From positions 248,001 through 312,000 of the forward strand of contig NZ_CP038852.1 in the NCBI RefSeq assembly GCF_012276695.1: a DNA stretch of 64,000 nucleotides. Direction: 5' to 3'. Below are positions 48,547 through 57,006 of this stretch, piece after piece. Numbering within the stretch: position 1 is the first letter of the stretch; every line of letters begins with the position of its first letter. The stretch comes from Candidatus Pelagibacter giovannonii (GTDB lineage: Bacteria > Pseudomonadota > Alphaproteobacteria > Pelagibacterales > Pelagibacteraceae). The notes below the pieces were generated by a model. The model saw only the letters and a list, made by a program, of their open reading frames with translations, was not told the DNA's origin and made no database searches. A program made the position numbers and the translations under genes.

Positions 48547-49322
48547 TGAATAAAACCTTATTAGAAAAGACAGCAGATAAATTAGTTAATGCTTTTGTAA
48601 AAAATAAAATAATTGCACCTCTTCCAACCAAATTTACAAAAAAATTAAGTGAAGCACAAAAGCTAAGAAAATTGTGTGAGAGTAAAGTTAAAGATCCAAT
48701 AATAGGATTTAAAGCTGCAGGAACAGGCATACCTGTCATGAAAAAACTTAAAGAAAAGAAACCTTTCTATGCTGCAATCTTTAAAAAAAATTTTATAAAA
48801 AGTGGAAAAAAAGTAAAAATTAATAAGTCTACTTTAGGTATAGAGCTTGAAGTTTGTTACTTAATTAAGAAAAACTTTTTCTCATCTAAAGGATTAATTA
48901 CTATGAAAAACGTAACAAAGTATATTTCACATATGGCTCCTTGTATTGAAGTTATTGGTTATAGACAAAAGAAAAAAGGAATAACTAGCTTTGGTGATTT
49001 ATGCAGTGATTTTGGTGCAAATGTTAAGTTTTTAATTGGACAAAAGAAAAAATACAAAAGAATTAATATTGGAAACTTAAAGACAAATATTACTAATAAA
49101 AAAATTGATCAAAGTGTTAATGGAAATACAAATACTGTTTACATAAATCCAATTAATTCACTTAGATTTGTTTTAAATGAATTAAAAAAAGATAAAGTAA
49201 ATCTTGATAAAGATTTTTATGTATTCACTGGATCAACTGTTGGTGTTGTGCCAATTTTAGGTAATGGTCTTTATACTGGAAAAGTGGACAAACTAGGGTC
49301 TGCTAAAGCAATAATTCATTAA
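48546..49322 (+). CDS. 2-keto-4-pentenoate hydratase/FAH superfamily-like protein
   Basis: This 258-residue protein resembles the MhpD-type hydratases and decarboxylases of the fumarylacetoacetate hydrolase superfamily. Segments such as IIGFKAAGTGIPVMKKL, GIELEVCYLI (metal-binding ExE) and VFTGSTVGVVPILGNG with the later GSAKAII match the family layout. It is rich in lysine, as expected for this genome. ATG overlaps the M23 stop as TAATG. Hydration of a 2-keto-4-pentenoate or related compound is possible but unproven. Confidence 0.7.
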   Translation: MNKTLLEKTADKLVNAFVKNKIIAPLPTKFTKKLSEAQKLRKLCESKVKDPIIGFKAAGTGIPVMKKLKEKKPFYAAIFKKNFIKSGKKVKINKSTLGIELEVCYLIKKNFFSSKGLITMKNVTKYISHMAPCIEVIGYRQKKKGITSFGDLCSDFGANVKFLIGQKKKYKRINIGNLKTNITNKKIDQSVNGNTNTVYINPINSLRFVLNELKKDKVNLDKDFYVFTGSTVGVVPILGNGLYTGKVDKLGSAKAIIH

Positions 49323-49338
49323 TTCATAAAATTTATTA

Positions 49339-50490
49339 ATGGCACTACATTTTAGTAAGCAAGAATTTGAAAGTAGAAAATTAGCTACTTTAAAGTCTAT
49401 GAAAGAGCAAAACCTTGATGCTCTTTTAATGTTCAGGCAAGAATCTATGTTTTGGCTTACAGGTTATGACACCTTTGGCTATGTTTTCTTTCAAACATTA
49501 ATACTGGACAATAAAGGAAATATCATTCTTTTAACAAGAGCTCCAGATTTAAGACAAGCAAAAAACACATCTAATATTGAAGATATAAGAATTTGGGTTG
49601 ATAAAGACCAGTCTAATCCTACTGATGATCTTAAAATTATTTTAAATGAATTGAATTTAAAAAATAAAAAAATTGGAATTGAATATGAAGCTTACGGTAT
49701 GACAGGACGTAATGCTTTAAGACTTAATAAATCACTAGAAGGTTATTGTGAGGTAGAAGACCAATCAGAATTAATTACCAAACATAGGGTTGTTAAGTCT
49801 CAAGAAGAAGTTGTTTATGTAAAAAAAGCTGCAGAACTTGCAGATCAAGCGCTTGATGAAGCATGGAAATACGCAAAAGCTGGTGCTAGTGAAGCAAAAA
49901 TTTTAGCTGAAATGCAAAGAGTTGTTTTAGAAGGTGGCGGCGATTATCCAGCAAATGAATTCATAATTGGATCAGGACACAACGCATTGTTATGCAGATA
50001 TCAATCTGAGAAAAGAATTTTATCTGATACTGATCAATTAACTATTGAATGGGCCGGAACATATAAACATTATCACTCTGCAATGTTTAGGACTGTTCCT
50101 ATTGGTAAAGCTGATCCAAAACATATTAAGATGCATGAAGCTTGTGTTGAGGCTTTAAGTAATTGTGCAAAAACTCTAATACCAGGAAAAACAGCTGGAA
50201 ATGTATTTGATATACATGCTAAAACTTTTGATGATCTTGGGTACAATAAATCAAGAATGAATGCTTGTGGTTATTCATTAGGGGCAACCTTCTCACCCAA
50301 TTGGATGGACTGGCCAATGCTATACACAGGTAATCCTTATGTAATAACTCCTGGTAATGTCTTCTTCATGCACATGATATTGATGGATTCAGACAATAAT
50401 TTAGCTATGAATTTAGGAGAAACGTATCTTGTAACAGAGAACGGCAACGAGAGATTGGGTAAGCAAAAGCTGGATTTAGTAGTCTTATAG
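49339..50490 (+). CDS. M24 family protein, creatinase/ectoine hydrolase-like, metal-site lacking
   Basis: This pita-bread-fold enzyme has 383 residues with a creatinase N-terminal domain (to about 130) and an M24 catalytic domain. The five metal ligands of prolidase-type enzymes appear replaced: the DxD-type region reads TIEWAGTYKHYHSAMFRTV, the His site reads GYSLGATFSPNW, and the Glu sites read FMHMILMD and NLGETYLV. Creatinase and ectoine hydrolase (DoeA) are metal-free in the same way, so C-N hydrolysis of a small compatible solute is likely. It is the last gene of the operon. Confidence 0.78.
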   Translation: MALHFSKQEFESRKLATLKSMKEQNLDALLMFRQESMFWLTGYDTFGYVFFQTLILDNKGNIILLTRAPDLRQAKNTSNIEDIRIWVDKDQSNPTDDLKIILNELNLKNKKIGIEYEAYGMTGRNALRLNKSLEGYCEVEDQSELITKHRVVKSQEEVVYVKKAAELADQALDEAWKYAKAGASEAKILAEMQRVVLEGGGDYPANEFIIGSGHNALLCRYQSEKRILSDTDQLTIEWAGTYKHYHSAMFRTVPIGKADPKHIKMHEACVEALSNCAKTLIPGKTAGNVFDIHAKTFDDLGYNKSRMNACGYSLGATFSPNWMDWPMLYTGNPYVITPGNVFFMHMILMDSDNNLAMNLGETYLVTENGNERLGKQKLDLVVL

Positions 50491-50509
50491 GCCTCCGCTA
50501 CATAATCAG

Positions 50510-51472
50510 TTAAAGTTTAACTATTTTAGTATTTTCAATTTTATTTTCAAAAAAATCTATAATGTTTTGAGCTGTTTCTACAGCCATACTTTCTAACCCT
50601 TCTTTAGTAAACGTCGCAGCATGTGGGCTTAACACTACTTTTTTATTTGTAATTAATGGGTTTGTTGGTTCAGGTGGCTCTTTTTCAAAAACATCTATTC
50701 CAGCAAATGCTATGATATTATTATCAAGGGCATTGTTTAAATCCTCTTCATTAACAATTCCACCTCTGGCTGCATTAATTATGATTGAACTTTTTTTCAT
50801 AAGTTTCATTTCTTTTAGAGTTATAAAATTCTTAGTTTCACTATTTAAAGGTAAACTTAATGATAAAATATCAGCTTTCTTTAAGCCCTCTTCAAGAGTT
50901 GCAACTTTTGCCCCACCAAAAGATGTTATAGTCGTATCATCAACATAAGGATCAAAAACAAGAACTTTCATATCAAAGCCAAGACATTTTTTAATTAGTT
51001 TCTTTCCAATTCTACCAAATCCAGTAATAAGAATTATTTTATTAAATAGCTCAAAATTTTTTTCAATATTCAAATGTATTGCTTTAATAAAATCTCCACC
51101 TCTAACCATGGTGTCAAACATACTAAAACCTTTGTAAATATTCAAAATCATGAACATTATATGCTCTGCTGGAGAAGTAGACGTAGAATCGTGCGCTACA
51201 AGTAGAGTAATTGCTTTTTCCTTTAAACATTCGGTGTCAACGCTATCGTACCCAACACCATGTCTTGCAATAACTTTAAGCTTATCACATTTATTTAAAA
51301 TTTTTCTATCAATTTTACCTCTTCTAAGGGTAATTCCATCAAACTCAGGTAATTTTAATAAAAGATTTTCTCTAGATAGGTCTGTTACTATTTCACAATC
51401 AAAATCTTTGTAATTCATTAAAAGCTCAATGCCTTTATCCTTCATGGTATCGATGATGCCAATTTTATACAT
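50510..51472 (-). CDS. D-isomer specific 2-hydroxyacid dehydrogenase
   Basis: This NAD-dependent enzyme has 320 residues and resembles phosphoglycerate dehydrogenase. The NAD motif is GFGRIGKKLIKK, the catalytic Arg is in NAARGGIVNEED, the Glu in VFEKEPPEP and the His in LSPHAATF. It lies 14 bases after tctB on the same strand and may oxidise or reduce a product of the hydroxy acid imported by the Tct transporter (for example an alpha-keto acid). The exact substrate is unknown. Confidence 0.85.
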   Translation of the reverse strand: MYKIGIIDTMKDKGIELLMNYKDFDCEIVTDLSRENLLLKLPEFDGITLRRGKIDRKILNKCDKLKVIARHGVGYDSVDTECLKEKAITLLVAHDSTSTSPAEHIMFMILNIYKGFSMFDTMVRGGDFIKAIHLNIEKNFELFNKIILITGFGRIGKKLIKKCLGFDMKVLVFDPYVDDTTITSFGGAKVATLEEGLKKADILSLSLPLNSETKNFITLKEMKLMKKSSIIINAARGGIVNEEDLNNALDNNIIAFAGIDVFEKEPPEPTNPLITNKKVVLSPHAATFTKEGLESMAVETAQNIIDFFENKIENTKIVKL

Positions 51473-51486
51473 TTTTTCCTTCTATT

Positions 51487-51945
51487 TTAAATTCTAAACC
51501 AGAGACCTTCTGGAAGTGGTACTAATAATAAATTTTTAAAACCAAAGTATAGAAGCAGAATGAATATACTACCAAATAACATATAAATTATTATCTTCTT
51601 TAAAGGAATACTTTGCCCTGCATTAATTAAAATAAGCAGATTAAATGAAATTAAACTAGTTAAAATGAATCCAGTTCTTTCTAAAAAATATATCCAAGCA
51701 AAAAATGTTAAAATTAATAAAGGAATTTTAATAAATGAAACTTTTTCATTAATGACTTTAATTTCTAATTTAAAAGAACGAAAAATTAAAATTACAGATA
51801 GGATTAGTAATGCTGTTGTTATTGCATATGGAAAAACTGAACCGAAAGGGCTTAAACTATTTGCCTCATAAAAAAGAAGTAGAGATAATAAAATAAGACA
51901 AATACCAGAGATAAATGATGTTTTGTCTTTAACAAATTTAAGCAT
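51487..51945 (-). CDS. tctB: Tripartite tricarboxylate transporter small membrane subunit TctB
   Basis: This 152-residue membrane protein has four transmembrane segments and the usual TctB layout, with the SPFGSVFPYAITTALLILSV segment in the first third. The family is poorly conserved, so the call rests mainly on length, hydrophobic pattern and its position 8 bases inside the end of tctA. It supports sodium-coupled import with TctA and TctC. Confidence 0.85.
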   Translation of the reverse strand: MLKFVKDKTSFISGICLILLSLLLFYEANSLSPFGSVFPYAITTALLILSVILIFRSFKLEIKVINEKVSFIKIPLLILTFFAWIYFLERTGFILTSLISFNLLILINAGQSIPLKKIIIYMLFGSIFILLLYFGFKNLLLVPLPEGLWFRI

Positions 51946-53437
51946 TTTTTCTCCTATTATAAATTCTTTTTAAAGTGGGTAGAAATAAACCCATTATAAT
52001 AAAGAACACCAATACAATTGAGATAGGTCTTGCAAAATAATTTGCAAAAATATTTTCTTGAGCACTACCTATTATATATGCTTGAACAAACCCTTGTTCA
52101 GCAATTTGTCCTAATACTAGCCCTAAGACAATTGGTGACGCTTTAAATCCTGCTCTATTTAATATCCAACCAATTAAACCAAAAAAGAACATGAAATAGA
52201 CGTTTAGAATATTATTTTGAATTGAATAACTACCAATAATTGTTAGAAAAATTATGATTGGTATTAGTATTTCTCTAGGTATTTTTATTATAGATTTGTA
52301 TGCATATCTTCCCATTAACAATCCTAATGGTAGCATCATAATAGTTGCTAGAAGCAAACCAAATATAAAAGTGTACACAATTGAAGATTGCTGAGTAAAC
52401 AAAGTGTCCCCAGTTCTTATTCCTTGAACTAATAATGCTCCTAAAATTACAGCGTCAGGTGGAGTGCCTGGTATACCAAGACATAGTGTCGGAATAAAAC
52501 CTCCTCCAACTGTTGCATTATTTGCTGTCTCTGATGCTATTAAACCTTCTGGTTCACCTTTACCAAAATTATCTTTATTTTTTGAACTTCTCTTTGCCTC
52601 ACCATATGAAACTATACTTGCAATACTTCCTCCAGCACCTGGAAGGATACCAATAAAAGTTCCAATTATTGCTCCTCTTAATGCCTCAAATTTTTTACGA
52701 TACATTATTAAAAAAGATTCTTTTAATCTTAAACTTTTGGGTGTTGTATTTTCACTTAAATGCTTTCCCTTCATGCTAGTTAGACCTAAAATAACTGGAA
52801 TACAAAAAAGTCCAATCATTGCACTAACAATTTCTATTCCACTATTTAAAAAACTAATATTCCAAGTCATTCTCATATCACCACCGATAACTGCGACACC
52901 AATCATTGACATTAATAAACCAAGGCAAGCACCAATTAATGATTTAATATTATCTCCTTCTGCTAAAGTTGAAATTAATGTTAAGCCTAAAATTGCTAAC
53001 CAAAAATATTCTGTGGGACCAAATTTAAGTGAAATGCTTGCTAATGGGGGTGCAAATAAAGCTAAACATATGACTCCTACTATTCCACCTATAAATGATG
53101 ACATGCAGCTTATGGACATGGCTAAATCACCATTACCAGTTTTAGCCATAGGGTATCCATCAAACGTAGTTGCAACAGCCGAAGGTGTTCCTGGTGTATT
53201 AATTAAGATTGCAGACCACGAGCCCCCAAAGATAGCTCCTGTATAAATTGCTCCTAGAACGATTAGTCCAGAAGAAGGTTCAAGTGCGAATGTAAAAGGC
53301 ACTAAAATAGCAACCGCCATGGTTGCTGAAAGTCCTGGCAAAGCACCAATGATGATGCCTGCCAAAACTCCTGAAAAAGCTAAGCCTAAATTTAGTAGGC
53401 TTAACGATGACAAAAAATCTGTAAAAATATTTGTCAT
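51938..53437 (-). CDS. tctA: Tripartite tricarboxylate transporter large permease TctA
   Basis: This is the main translocating subunit, 499 residues with about 11-12 transmembrane segments. The signature GALPGLSATMAVAILVPFTF is near residue 32, and the second-half copy is FIGILPGAGGSIASIVSYG. It begins 12 bases after tctC and overlaps tctB by 8 bases. Confidence 0.96.
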   Translation of the reverse strand: MTNIFTDFLSSLSLLNLGLAFSGVLAGIIIGALPGLSATMAVAILVPFTFALEPSSGLIVLGAIYTGAIFGGSWSAILINTPGTPSAVATTFDGYPMAKTGNGDLAMSISCMSSFIGGIVGVICLALFAPPLASISLKFGPTEYFWLAILGLTLISTLAEGDNIKSLIGACLGLLMSMIGVAVIGGDMRMTWNISFLNSGIEIVSAMIGLFCIPVILGLTSMKGKHLSENTTPKSLRLKESFLIMYRKKFEALRGAIIGTFIGILPGAGGSIASIVSYGEAKRSSKNKDNFGKGEPEGLIASETANNATVGGGFIPTLCLGIPGTPPDAVILGALLVQGIRTGDTLFTQQSSIVYTFIFGLLLATIMMLPLGLLMGRYAYKSIIKIPREILIPIIIFLTIIGSYSIQNNILNVYFMFFFGLIGWILNRAGFKASPIVLGLVLGQIAEQGFVQAYIIGSAQENIFANYFARPISIVLVFFIIMGLFLPTLKRIYNRRKNA

Positions 53438-53449
53438 TCAAAGGTTTAA

Positions 53450-54400
53450 TTATTTAATTAAACCAAGTTCTTTAGCGATAGCTTCGTTAGCTTTCTGTTG
53501 ATCTTTCATAAATTTCTTAATTTTTTTATGACCAATATTAACAACTACAAAAGCGTTATCTTCCATTTGTTTAATAAAAGCAGGATCAGAATTAATCTTC
53601 ATAATACGATCAGACCATTCTTTAACAGTTGCTTTAGAAGCTAATTTTGGAAGTGCGTAACCTCTATAAGCTCCAGAAACAATGTTATATCCTAGCTCTT
53701 TAAATGTAGGTACATCAGGGAAAGCCGGCAATCTTTCTTTTGATGCTACAGCAAGCATTCTAACTTTAGATCCTTGTTTAGCAGCAACAGTTGAATAGCC
53801 AGCTTCAGCTACAACTACCTTACCTAATAATGCTTGAACAGCAGCACCTGTACCTTTGAAAGGAACATAGGTAGTTTTAACTTTTGCTTTTTTATTTAAA
53901 GAAATAGTTAAAAGATGATTTGCTGAATATGTTCCAGATCCACTAAAAGTAAGTTGTCCTGGGTTTTGTTTAGCAAAGTTCATTAACTCTTCTAATGTTT
54001 TGTAAGGACTTGATGCTTCTACTAAAATTGCATCAGGAGTATAATGAAAAAATGCAAAAACATTTACATCTTCTGTTTTATAACCAGCTTTTTCACCTTT
54101 AGCGATAGGCTGCATAATGATGTGTGGAAGGTTAACACCCATGATCACACTACCATCACTTCTTTCTGAATTTAAAGAAGACCAGCCTACTGATCCACCA
54201 CCACCTGGTTTGTATTGAACAACAATATCCTCTTTATAAATGTCTTTATAATAAGGTTGTTGCATTCTAGCCGTAACATCAGATTCTCCACCTGGGCCAA
54301 ATGGAATGATGTTTGTAACTCCTGCATTAGCACCACTTATACTAATAATTATAAGTGATAATGCTGCAAGAAATTTACTAATATAAGATTTTAATTTCAT
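53450..54400 (-). CDS. tctC: Tripartite tricarboxylate transporter substrate-binding protein TctC
   Basis: This is a periplasmic binding protein of 316 residues with a signal peptide cleaved near residue 26 (SGANAGV). The segment IIPFGPGGESDVTARMQQP is the family signature, and the beta-strand with YKPGGGGSVGW and the FKELGYNIVSGAYRGYALP region follow. An AGAGGA-like site (AGAGGAAA at about 54407-54414, minus strand) precedes the start. It is divergent from the tartrate dehydratase gene with about 155 bases between, which hold the promoters of both. Confidence 0.93.
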   Translation of the reverse strand: MKLKSYISKFLAALSLIIISISGANAGVTNIIPFGPGGESDVTARMQQPYYKDIYKEDIVVQYKPGGGGSVGWSSLNSERSDGSVIMGVNLPHIIMQPIAKGEKAGYKTEDVNVFAFFHYTPDAILVEASSPYKTLEELMNFAKQNPGQLTFSGSGTYSANHLLTISLNKKAKVKTTYVPFKGTGAAVQALLGKVVVAEAGYSTVAAKQGSKVRMLAVASKERLPAFPDVPTFKELGYNIVSGAYRGYALPKLASKATVKEWSDRIMKINSDPAFIKQMEDNAFVVVNIGHKKIKKFMKDQQKANEAIAKELGLIK

Positions 54401-54556
54401 TAGATATTTCCTCTTGTTTGTTAGTTTAAGTTAGAAAACTATTTATTTTTGATCTTACTGTCAACGTCCATGTGTGCAGAAATAACTGATATGTTTAAGT
54501 TCAAATCATGTTATCTATCGTATTTAAAGTTAAAATTATCCTCTAATTAAATAAAA

Positions 54557-55723
54557 ATGAAAATTATTGATATTCAAGAAAAAACCTTCTCAATTAGTTC
54601 AGATATTAAAAATGCCTATATCAGTTTTGCAAAAATGGATTGTAGTGTTGTTGCAATAAAAACTGATATAAAAATTAACGGTGAAAATGTTGTTGGATAT
54701 GGTTTTCATTCTAATGGACGATATGCGGTCAGTGAACTCTTAACAAAAAGATTTATACCTAGATTAAATGAAGCTAATGAAAAAGATTTATTAAACGACG
54801 AAGGTAATAATTTTAGTCCAGAAAAAATTTCAAAAGTTTTAATGCAAAATGAAAAACCAGGTGGTCATGGAGAAAGAAGTACAGCTGTAGGAACTTTAGA
54901 TATGGCAGTTTGGGATATAGTTTCAAAAATAGAGCAAGTTCCACTTTATGAATATTTGGCTAAAAAATATGGCAATGGAGAATTTACTAATAAAATTTTT
55001 GTATATGCTGCTGGAGGTTATTACTACCCAGGTAAAGATATTCCATTACTTCTTGATGAGATGAAAGGTTATTTAGATTTAGGGTTTACAACAGTCAAAA
55101 TGAAAATAGGAGGTGCTCCTTTAAAAGATGATTTAAAAAGAATTGAAAGCGTTCTAAAGTTAGTTGGGGATGGTAAAAATTTATGCGTTGATGCTAATGG
55201 TAGATTTGATCTAAAAACAGCTATTGAATATGGAGCAGCAATAGAACCTTATAATCTTAAGTGGTATGAAGAAGCGGGAGATCCTTTAGATTATGAATTA
55301 AATTCTGAGTTATCAAAAACTTATAAAAATGGATTAGCTACTGGTGAAAATTTATTTTCAATACAAGATTCTAGAAATTTAATTCGTTATGGTGGAATGC
55401 GAAAAGATATTGACTGGTTACAATTTGATTGTTCTTTAAGTTATGGATTGGTTGAATATTTAAAAACTTTAAAGATGATGAAAGAAAATAATTGGAGTTC
55501 CACAAGGGTAATACCTCATGGTGGACATCAAATTTCTTGTAATATTGCTGCCGGATTAAACTTGGGTGGAAATGAAATTTATCCTAGCTTATTTCAACCT
55601 TTTGGAGGATTTCCAGATTCATCTTTAGTTGAAAATAGCCAGGTAACCTTTCCAAAATTTATTGGTATGGGTTATGAAAAAAAAGAAAAATTAAATACAT
55701 TATTTAAAAAACTATTTAATTAA
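54557..55723 (+). CDS. tarD: D(-)-tartrate dehydratase-like enolase superfamily enzyme
   Basis: This mandelate-racemase/enolase-type enzyme has 388 residues. It follows the known D-tartrate dehydratase pattern closely: GYGFHSNGRYAVSELL, NEKPGGHGERS, YAAGGYYYPGKD, the catalytic KMKIGGAP, the metal ligand VDANGRFDL, TGENLFS, and IPHGGHQ with the acid/base histidine. Such an enzyme converts D-tartrate to oxaloacetate in the cytoplasm. It is divergent from the TctCAB genes, a transporter family that carries tartrate in other bacteria, which supports the function. Confidence 0.85.
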   Translation: MKIIDIQEKTFSISSDIKNAYISFAKMDCSVVAIKTDIKINGENVVGYGFHSNGRYAVSELLTKRFIPRLNEANEKDLLNDEGNNFSPEKISKVLMQNEKPGGHGERSTAVGTLDMAVWDIVSKIEQVPLYEYLAKKYGNGEFTNKIFVYAAGGYYYPGKDIPLLLDEMKGYLDLGFTTVKMKIGGAPLKDDLKRIESVLKLVGDGKNLCVDANGRFDLKTAIEYGAAIEPYNLKWYEEAGDPLDYELNSELSKTYKNGLATGENLFSIQDSRNLIRYGGMRKDIDWLQFDCSLSYGLVEYLKTLKMMKENNWSSTRVIPHGGHQISCNIAAGLNLGGNEIYPSLFQPFGGFPDSSLVENSQVTFPKFIGMGYEKKEKLNTLFKKLFN

Positions 55724-55727
55724 AATT

Positions 55728-56342
55728 TTATTTTTTTATAAAATTAAGAATAGTATTTTTAAGTGTGCTACTTATAATTAAAGTTCCTTTTTCATTTGGG
55801 TGCATACCATCATCTTGATTAAATTCAGGCTTTAATGCTACACCTTCCAACAAAAAAGTTATTAAATCTAAATCATATTTTTTAGCTAAGCTTGAATAAA
55901 TATTATCAAACTTTCTTTTATAACTAATTCCATGCGTTGTTGGTGCAATCATACCAGCTAGAATTATTTCTATATTTTTTAGTTTTGCTATTTGAATAAT
56001 TTTTTCTAAATTTTTTTCAGTCTCAATCGGGCTTATTCCTCTTAACATATCATTAGCACCCAAGCCTAAGATCATTAAATCAATATCAGGCTGAGATAAA
56101 GACCACTCAACACGATTTAATCCACTAGCAGATGTACTTCCAGATACACTTCCATCAATAACTTCAAGATTATAACCACTATCATTAAGATTGTTTTGAA
56201 GAACAATGGCTAAATGTTTTTCCTGCGGAAGACCATAACCAGCCATCAAGCTATCACCAAATAAGATAACCTTTTCTATAGCATTGACGTTTATGCTCAC
56301 TAGACAGAAGACAATAATTTTAATAATAAATCTTTTAATCAT
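55728..56342 (-). CDS. tesA: TesA-like SGNH lysophospholipase/thioesterase, exported
   Basis: This arylesterase/lysophospholipase L1 has 204 residues. I chose the Met at 56340-56342 (MIKRFIIKIIVFCLVSI, a signal peptide); the longer frame reads through the divergent ybbA gene. Blocks I-V of the SGNH family are visible: FGDSLMAGYG with the nucleophile Ser, GLGANDMLRG, and DGMHPNEKG with Asp-x-x-His. It is divergent from ybbA, the same order as tesA-ybbA-ybbP in E. coli, but the two start codons overlap here. Confidence 0.92.
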   Translation of the reverse strand: MIKRFIIKIIVFCLVSINVNAIEKVILFGDSLMAGYGLPQEKHLAIVLQNNLNDSGYNLEVIDGSVSGSTSASGLNRVEWSLSQPDIDLMILGLGANDMLRGISPIETEKNLEKIIQIAKLKNIEIILAGMIAPTTHGISYKRKFDNIYSSLAKKYDLDLITFLLEGVALKPEFNQDDGMHPNEKGTLIISSTLKNTILNFIKK

Positions 56343-57006
56343 GGACAGTCTTCTTAAGCTAAAAAACGTCAATCTTAAATACCAAACTGGTAATGATACT
56401 ATTAAGGTTTTAAAGAATGTTAATTTAGAAACTAAAAAAAATGAGTCTATTTCAATAGTTGGAGAAAGTGGGTCTGGAAAAACAAGCTTAATCATGCTTG
56501 CTGGAGGACTAGAGAAAGCAACTTCTGGTAAGATATTTTTTGAAGATCAAGAAATATCTAAAATGAGTGAAGATGAAGTTTCTAAAATTAGAAGAAAGAA
56601 CATAGGTATAGTTTTTCAATCTTTCTATCTTATTCCAAACTACACTGCTGTTGAAAATGTTGCTCTAACCTTAGAGTTAAATAATTTAAAAAACCCTAGC
56701 GAACGAGCCAAAGAATTATTAGATCGATTTGGATTAAAAAATAGATTTAACAATCTGCCAAGTCAACTTTCAGGTGGTGAACAGCAACGTGTAGCTATTG
56801 CAAGAGCTATAGCCATGAAACCTAAACTAATTTTAGCAGATGAGCCTACAGGAAATTTAGATAGTGAAAATTCACAAATGATTGCAGATATTTTGTTTAA
56901 ATATATTAAGGAAGAAAAATCATCTTTAATTATGGTCACCCATGATCCAAAACTTGCAAATAAAGCAAAAAGAAAAATTAAAATCAAAGATGGAAAAATT
57001 GTCTAA
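56341..57006 (+). CDS. ybbA: ABC transporter ATP-binding protein YbbA
   Basis: This LolD/MacB-like ABC ATPase has 221 residues starting MDSLLKLKNVNLKYQ. Walker A is GESGSGKT, the signature LSGGEQQRVAIARA, and Walker B LILADEPTGNLD. The start was chosen at 56341 because an upstream ATG would extend the protein into the tesA coding region. It overlaps ybbP by 17 bases. Its role, as in E. coli YbbAP, is unknown; export of a lipid or membrane-related compound is plausible. Confidence 0.9.
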   Translation: MDSLLKLKNVNLKYQTGNDTIKVLKNVNLETKKNESISIVGESGSGKTSLIMLAGGLEKATSGKIFFEDQEISKMSEDEVSKIRRKNIGIVFQSFYLIPNYTAVENVALTLELNNLKNPSERAKELLDRFGLKNRFNNLPSQLSGGEQQRVAIARAIAMKPKLILADEPTGNLDSENSQMIADILFKYIKEEKSSLIMVTHDPKLANKAKRKIKIKDGKIV

